Source: Narthecium ossifragum
Lineage: Eukaryota; Streptophyta; Magnoliopsida; Dioscoreales; Nartheciaceae
DNA length: 64,000 bases
Direction: 5' to 3'
Assembly (NCBI GenBank): GCA_963920575.1
Contig: OY986963.1
Span: 1,712,896 to 1,776,895, forward strand
Shown here piece after piece: positions 59,841-64,000 of the stretch. Made by a program: the position numbers and the translations under genes. Every line of letters starts with the position of its first letter. Positions within the stretch are counted from its first letter, which is position 1. The notes under the pieces are model-generated. The model made no database searches. It was given only the letters and a program-made list of their open reading frames with translations, and was not told where the DNA came from.

Positions 59841-60479
59841 ATGGAGAGCGGAGGAGAGACGAAGTCCCCATCGAGGTCGTCGGAGCCGGCGCCTCTGCCG
59901 GGCCTGACGGCGGAGGAGTACTCGGCGCTACGTCCGACGATCGAGTCTTACCACCGGTACAACAACGTCGGGCCGGATCGGTGCTCGTCGCTGCTGGCAC
60001 AGCGGATCCGCGCTCCGCCGGCGGCGGCGTGGTCCTTTGTGCGGCGCTTCGATCGCCCCCAGATCTACAAGCACTTCATTCGCAGCTGCGACATCCAGGG
60101 CGGCGGGGAGGTTAGGGTCGGGTGCCTCCGCGATGTCAGCGTCATCTCCGGCCTCCCCGCCAGCACCAGCACCGAGCGCCTCGACGTCCTCGACGACGAG
60201 CGGCGGGTCTTCGGATTCACGATCATCGGCGGCGAGCACAGGCTTCGGAACTACAGATCCGTCACCACCGTCACCGACTTCGGCGGCGGCGGTGGGGACG
60301 GAGAGATCTGGAGCGTGGTGCTGGAGTCCTACGCGGTGGACGTGCCGGAAGGGAATACCGAGGAGGACACCCGCCTCTTCGCCGACACTGTCGTCCGTCT
60401 TAACCTCCAGAAGCTCGCATCCGTTTCTGAGGCGATTGTTGCGGCGCCGCCACCTCCCGCCGAAAGAGGCGCCCAATGA
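59841..60479 (+). CDS. ABA receptor, PYR1/PYL1-3 clade, intronless
   Basis: A single exon encodes 212 residues. PYR/PYL/RCAR proteins bind abscisic acid and then block clade A PP2C phosphatases, releasing SnRK2 kinases. The START-like fold is complete. The gate loop SGLPA is at 103-107, the latch HRL at 133-135 inside GGEHRLRNY, and K77 matches the lysine that contacts the ABA carboxylate. RRFDRPQIYKHF with His after that lysine is the PYR1/PYL1-type variant, which suggests a dimeric receptor in the apo state; monomeric clades usually have Pro there. VLESYAVDVPEGNTEEDTR and LNLQKLASVSEA complete the C-terminal helix. A glycine-rich insert (149-154) lies in a loop. The start at 59841 was chosen over an upstream in-frame ATG (59766), which adds 25 unrelated residues. 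Lack of introns is normal for this family. Confidence 0.95.
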   Translation: MESGGETKSPSRSSEPAPLPGLTAEEYSALRPTIESYHRYNNVGPDRCSSLLAQRIRAPPAAAWSFVRRFDRPQIYKHFIRSCDIQGGGEVRVGCLRDVSVISGLPASTSTERLDVLDDERRVFGFTIIGGEHRLRNYRSVTTVTDFGGGGGDGEIWSVVLESYAVDVPEGNTEEDTRLFADTVVRLNLQKLASVSEAIVAAPPPPAERGAQ

Positions 60480-63239
60480 AGCGCGGTGAAAAGATAGAAT
60501 GAACGGTGGAGATCGGCGGTCCTTTTCTCTGGTACCCTTTTCGTGGCTTTCTTTATCCAGAGAGATCTTTATGGTAAAATAATCGGGATTTTATGGAGAA
60601 AAAATTACGATCCCGCCCCCAACTTCGAAGACGTTAGCAATAGGTCAGCGGGGGTAACGTTGTAATTGTTTGGTGAGATTGGGATGGCTTTGATAATTAA
60701 ATCCTCAAAGTTTGATGGATTTTTCCCCCTTCGTATTCTCATTCATGAGTGGTTGTTGATGTAGTTTTATCATGAGTTTAAGATTGTCACCATGTGCTGT
60801 GCATTGGAATCCCTATTTAGTATCTTTAATTCTTTAATGTCTAAATGGGCTCTCAACTTTAGCATAATTTTTGGTGGTAAAGCGAACGAATAAAATATTA
60901 AAGATTACTATTTTTAAGTCATATCTGTTTTGGCGAAGCAATTGAAAAGCAATACTAAAGATCCTATTTATTTTCTCAAGATTTATCTTTTAAGCTTTAG
61001 TTTTAGATCCGAATCACTTCACCTTCTAGAAAGCCGCCAAACTGATGGTGGTGTGTGTGTGAGAGAGCAAGCAAACAAGCAAACGCCCATATCTTTCATA
61101 GTAGCTAACATATATGTGTTGGCAATATTAACCATTAAAATGCTAACATCCCCCTTAAGCTAAGCACCACTATTAAATTTCACATTATGCTTCGGAATGA
61201 AATCTATAGAGGAATCGGAATATCAAACTCACAAAACATATGTGATTAAATAGAGAGATTTCCAAATGATAGAATCTCAAAAAAAAAAAATCTTTTTTTA
61301 ATTTTGAAAAATAAAAAAGAATCCCACAATGATTTTGTTCTTAATAATGGAAGACAGCGTGAGTTTGGATAGGGACAATAAAAAATGGGTCAGAGAGAAT
61401 GACCCATAAGCTCCAGGTATCGCTGTAGATCTCTATCCTCTCTCTCTTTCTATCTCTCTCTCTCAAAATGGCATAACTGTTGGATTAGTCTTTCAGGTTG
61501 GCGGCTGCATCCTGTGACCCAACAGTTTACCTTCCCTTTTTGGGAACTTCCTATATTTCCCTTCCTGGTTACTTCTCCTTGCCTGCTCCTCTCCATCCAT
61601 TCATACAAATAGAATGTCCCCTGTTGTTAGCTACTCTTTCTCTCTCTAGATGTACTTAGGTACATTAGGATTAGAGTGAGAGTAGATAAGAACAGAGAGT
61701 TGTTAGGCAAGACTAGATTCATCCAATCTCTTGATGGTTTTGCGATTAGAATATTATTTTGATGTTATGATGGTATATCAGATAAGGCTTTGAGTATGTT
61801 ATCTTTTGCATTTGTTTGCACTATTTGCTTTCCGTCCAATTATTTCTATGCTATCCATTCATATCAACTATCAAGCTAGTGGTTGTTGGTGGCTATATTC
61901 CAAAAATATCAGGCTCTTGCTTTTCCACAAGACAGGCTTTCATGAGAAGAAACCCAACCAAGTTGGCCAAGTTGTCAGTTGTCACAGCATGCAGTGGAGA
62001 AGCCATGGCTTCGCTTTAAATGGACAGCAACAGTTGAAGTAGAATTCCTCAAGAACTATATTTATAAGTGGCTATGAAAGACTGAGGGTGGTGGCTCAAT
62101 GGCATTCTAAGCATTGGCTTGCAGACATGCATGCCTGGAAGAAGGTGTGGTTGTTTAAGCTGCAACATGTTTCAATGTGAGCGTGTGGGTGTACATGATG
62201 ATAAGCGGTGAACAAAAAGGGAAGGGATAGTGGGGAACAGAGGAAAGGAGGAATTAACCCTGTGGGTTGTAATGCACTTGTTTGCCCTTTGAAATTAGAC
62301 AGGTTTTGTGGATAAGATCCTCTTTGGTTGATTTGAGAGCTATCATCCTCTGTGATGCTTGTTACTTCCTTAATTAATGACAAAAGAAGAGCCTTCCAAG
62401 AATTCAAACCCTTGAAAGTATGAAGCTTAAGAAGAGAGCTATCATAAAATTAGTCATGATCATTGAAGATTGGAAGCTTTGCATTATATGTTTATGCCCT
62501 CTTTTTGGAGGACCATAATTGTATGACGAATAAGGATTGACTTCAATGTTCCTGATCCACCCAAGCCGAAGGACCACTTTCTGTTTTCTATTTCTAGAGC
62601 AATGCACTAGGTCAGAGGAAAAGATTTGGCCCAACAGGAAGAACAAGTATATGGTCCACAAAAAGACATGGCCCACGACTACTAAACATTACCAGACAGC
62701 TATAGCAGTATATCCATTTTCTTCAACATTTATTTGCATGACTAGTGATAGGTGGGAGTTGCGAGGCTGTCTACACTCATTCATTAGCTCCACTAAAGAT
62801 AAGGCACTTGCATTTGCTTGTATTTTGCACCCATCCAAAGAATCCGACTGTTGCTGTGCCATCCCATGATCAGATAGAGCTTCAAGACATAAGGTACACA
62901 TGAAAAGGCCACAAGGTTTGGACACTCCTCTGGAATTTGGATGGGAATTCACATGCTGCATATAGCTTCCAAGTCACCACCATAATCAATAAGGAGTCAA
63001 AAATGTAACTAAAATTCCAATAATGATAGTATCCAGCGGAAATGCTTTTCCTGCTTCCAAACAGGTACACCAGATGATGAACATGCATGCCATCAATTAA
63101 TAAATGTGTATAACCGTCTTAAGGTTTGCCTCATGATTAAGTAGATTCAGCAAAAGATTTAACAAAAAAATTCAACAGAAGATATGCCACCAGGCATATG
63201 AAGAATCAACTTAAAACTATGGTTGAGAGGCATTTGAAC
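60480..63239. other. Intergenic DNA, 2.8 kb
   Basis: The left end is the 3' UTR of the receptor gene and the right end that of the minus-strand carrier gene. A CT-rich tract lies at about 61437-61464 and A-rich runs at 61278-61290. Open frames such as 62096-62407 and 62537-62869 are short and not recognisable. No gene or complete repeat is seen. Confidence 0.5.
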
Positions 63240-63738
63240 TTATCCGAGGCTTGATTTGGTCACCTCATATGCCAAAAAGCATGCTGCATTGGCTGGAACA
63301 CTCCGTGCCATTGCCGGCCCAAAACCTTTGTAGAGGCCCTTCATCCCTTCTGCAGCCAAAATTTTCCTAAAAGCATCAATCGAGCCAGAGTACCTGGGAT
63401 TCTTGAAATCATCCACCTGCAGCACACTCTTTACAACATCAGTTGGGTAGACCATGAACCAGAAGGACGCACCAGCCAGGCCTCCAGCAACAATTAGAGA
63501 ACCCCTTCCAAGTCCCGACGTGTCTTTTCCACCAGCAAAGAACTGTTTAAGGGCTTCATAGACACCAAACATGGCAGCATTTCCAGGAACTTCTCGTGCA
63601 AAAGTCGGCACAAGGCCTTTATAGAGGCCCCTCAACCCCCCTTCTGATCTGAGGACGTGTTTTGCCACATCCATAGGCCCTCCATACTTCACTGCATTAG
63701 GAGAGGCAGAACCTGCCAAGGCACTCTGGGCTTGCAAC
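63240..63738 (-). CDS. Mitochondrial carrier, last exon (BOU-like), partial gene
   Basis: The exon encodes the last 165 residues of a mitochondrial carrier family protein and ends at 63240-63242. Its acceptor at 63739 (ccag) splits an Arg codon, so further exons lie beyond 64000. Two carrier signatures are visible: PTFAREVPGNAAMFGVYE and YPTDVVKSVLQVDD, plus GLYKGFGPAMARSVPANAAC. The run KYGGPMDVAKHVLRSEGG is characteristic of BOU (A BOUT DE SOUFFLE), a mitochondrial inner-membrane transporter needed for photorespiration and seedling growth and originally likened to acylcarnitine carriers. The true substrate is debated. The segment has no stop or frameshift. Confidence 0.9.
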
Positions 63739-64000
63739 CTGGTTTATACTGTAAAAACATATTAGGAAGATGGTGGTAATGTCCTGTATTTAATCCAAGC
63801 ATCTACAGCTCAATTGCCTAGCTAAAATGACTGATTATCTTCACATACTTGAGTATAGATTCTTAGTGAATTCGGGTAGCTGCATTGTGGTTGAAACACT
63901 TAGACCCAAAGGTACCCAAAGTTATCATCGGAAGACAATGACCTCACATGGTGAAAACAAATTGAGTTCCTTAGAAACAGAATTATTGAGAAGGATATCA
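63739..64000 (-). other. Intron of the BOU-like gene, running off the window
   Basis: The sequence upstream (minus strand) of the acceptor shows no coding match and is taken as intron. Its donor is outside the window. Confidence 0.6.

Noticed and set aside
59928..60476. 182-codon open frame on the minus strand
   Set aside because: Antisense to the ABA receptor gene; GC-rich shadow frame.

Overview
The window is nuclear DNA of a flowering plant, probably a non-grass monocot (inference). The evidence is the set of plant-specific families (PLATZ, ATL RING-H2, PYR/PYL, cpRNP, non-specific phospholipase C, RIN13-type), spliced genes with AT-rich introns, GC-rich first or single exons as is common in monocots, and long AT-rich intergenic stretches full of transposon relics. 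I see no prokaryotic, viral or organellar segment, and no rRNA, tRNA or CRISPR.

Fourteen protein-coding genes can be supported; exon boundaries were set by hand from GT/AG sites and reading-frame continuity. In order: PLATZ zinc-dependent DNA-binding protein (+, 1.3-2.9 kb); tetraspanin (-, 7.3-8.2 kb); chloroplast two-RRM ribonucleoprotein (+, 9.0-11.5 kb); ATL RING-H2 ubiquitin ligase (+, 18.9-20.1 kb); subgroup Ia bHLH factor (-, 22.1-25.1 kb); PIGW/GWT1 inositol acyltransferase of GPI-anchor synthesis, 15 exons (-, 29.8-35.9 kb); non-specific phospholipase C (+, 38.0-41.0 kb); ATL6/31-like RING-H2 (-, 42.4-43.1 kb); NARA5-like plastid pfkB kinase (+, 44.7-48.2 kb); an 85-residue Cys/His-rich protein (+, 48.8-49.4 kb); RIN13-type Cys-rich protein (-, 49.9-51.4 kb); a 190-residue coiled-coil protein of unknown function (+, 53.0-54.0 kb); PYR1/PYL1-like ABA receptor (+, 59.8-60.5 kb); and the last exon of a BOU-like mitochondrial carrier (-, 63.2-63.7 kb, gene runs off the window).

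Between the genes lie many mobile-element remnants, several with target-site duplications that can be read directly. Four short 5'-truncated LINE tails with poly(A) lie at 0.65, 12.7, 17.1 and 17.4 kb. A decayed, nearly full-length LINE at 55.6-59.6 kb contains an antisense LINE tail and a 781-bp hAT-type element with an 8-bp duplication. There is also a PIF/Harbinger-like element with an internal 72-bp tandem array (13.9-14.9 kb), a MULE-like CCGAA-rich element (43.9-44.3 kb), a foldback of 114-bp repeats (51.6-52.0 kb), a tRNA-derived SINE-like head (27.5 kb) and several microsatellites.

The genes form no operon or cluster. Two share a theme by family knowledge: the PYR/PYL receptor perceives ABA, and the phospholipase C promoter carries two ABA-response elements and one phosphate-starvation (P1BS) match. 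I found no clearly undescribed biological system. The best leads are the nested retrotransposons, a possible poison exon in the bHLH gene, the matched intron positions in the two RRMs, and the small unnamed plant proteins.
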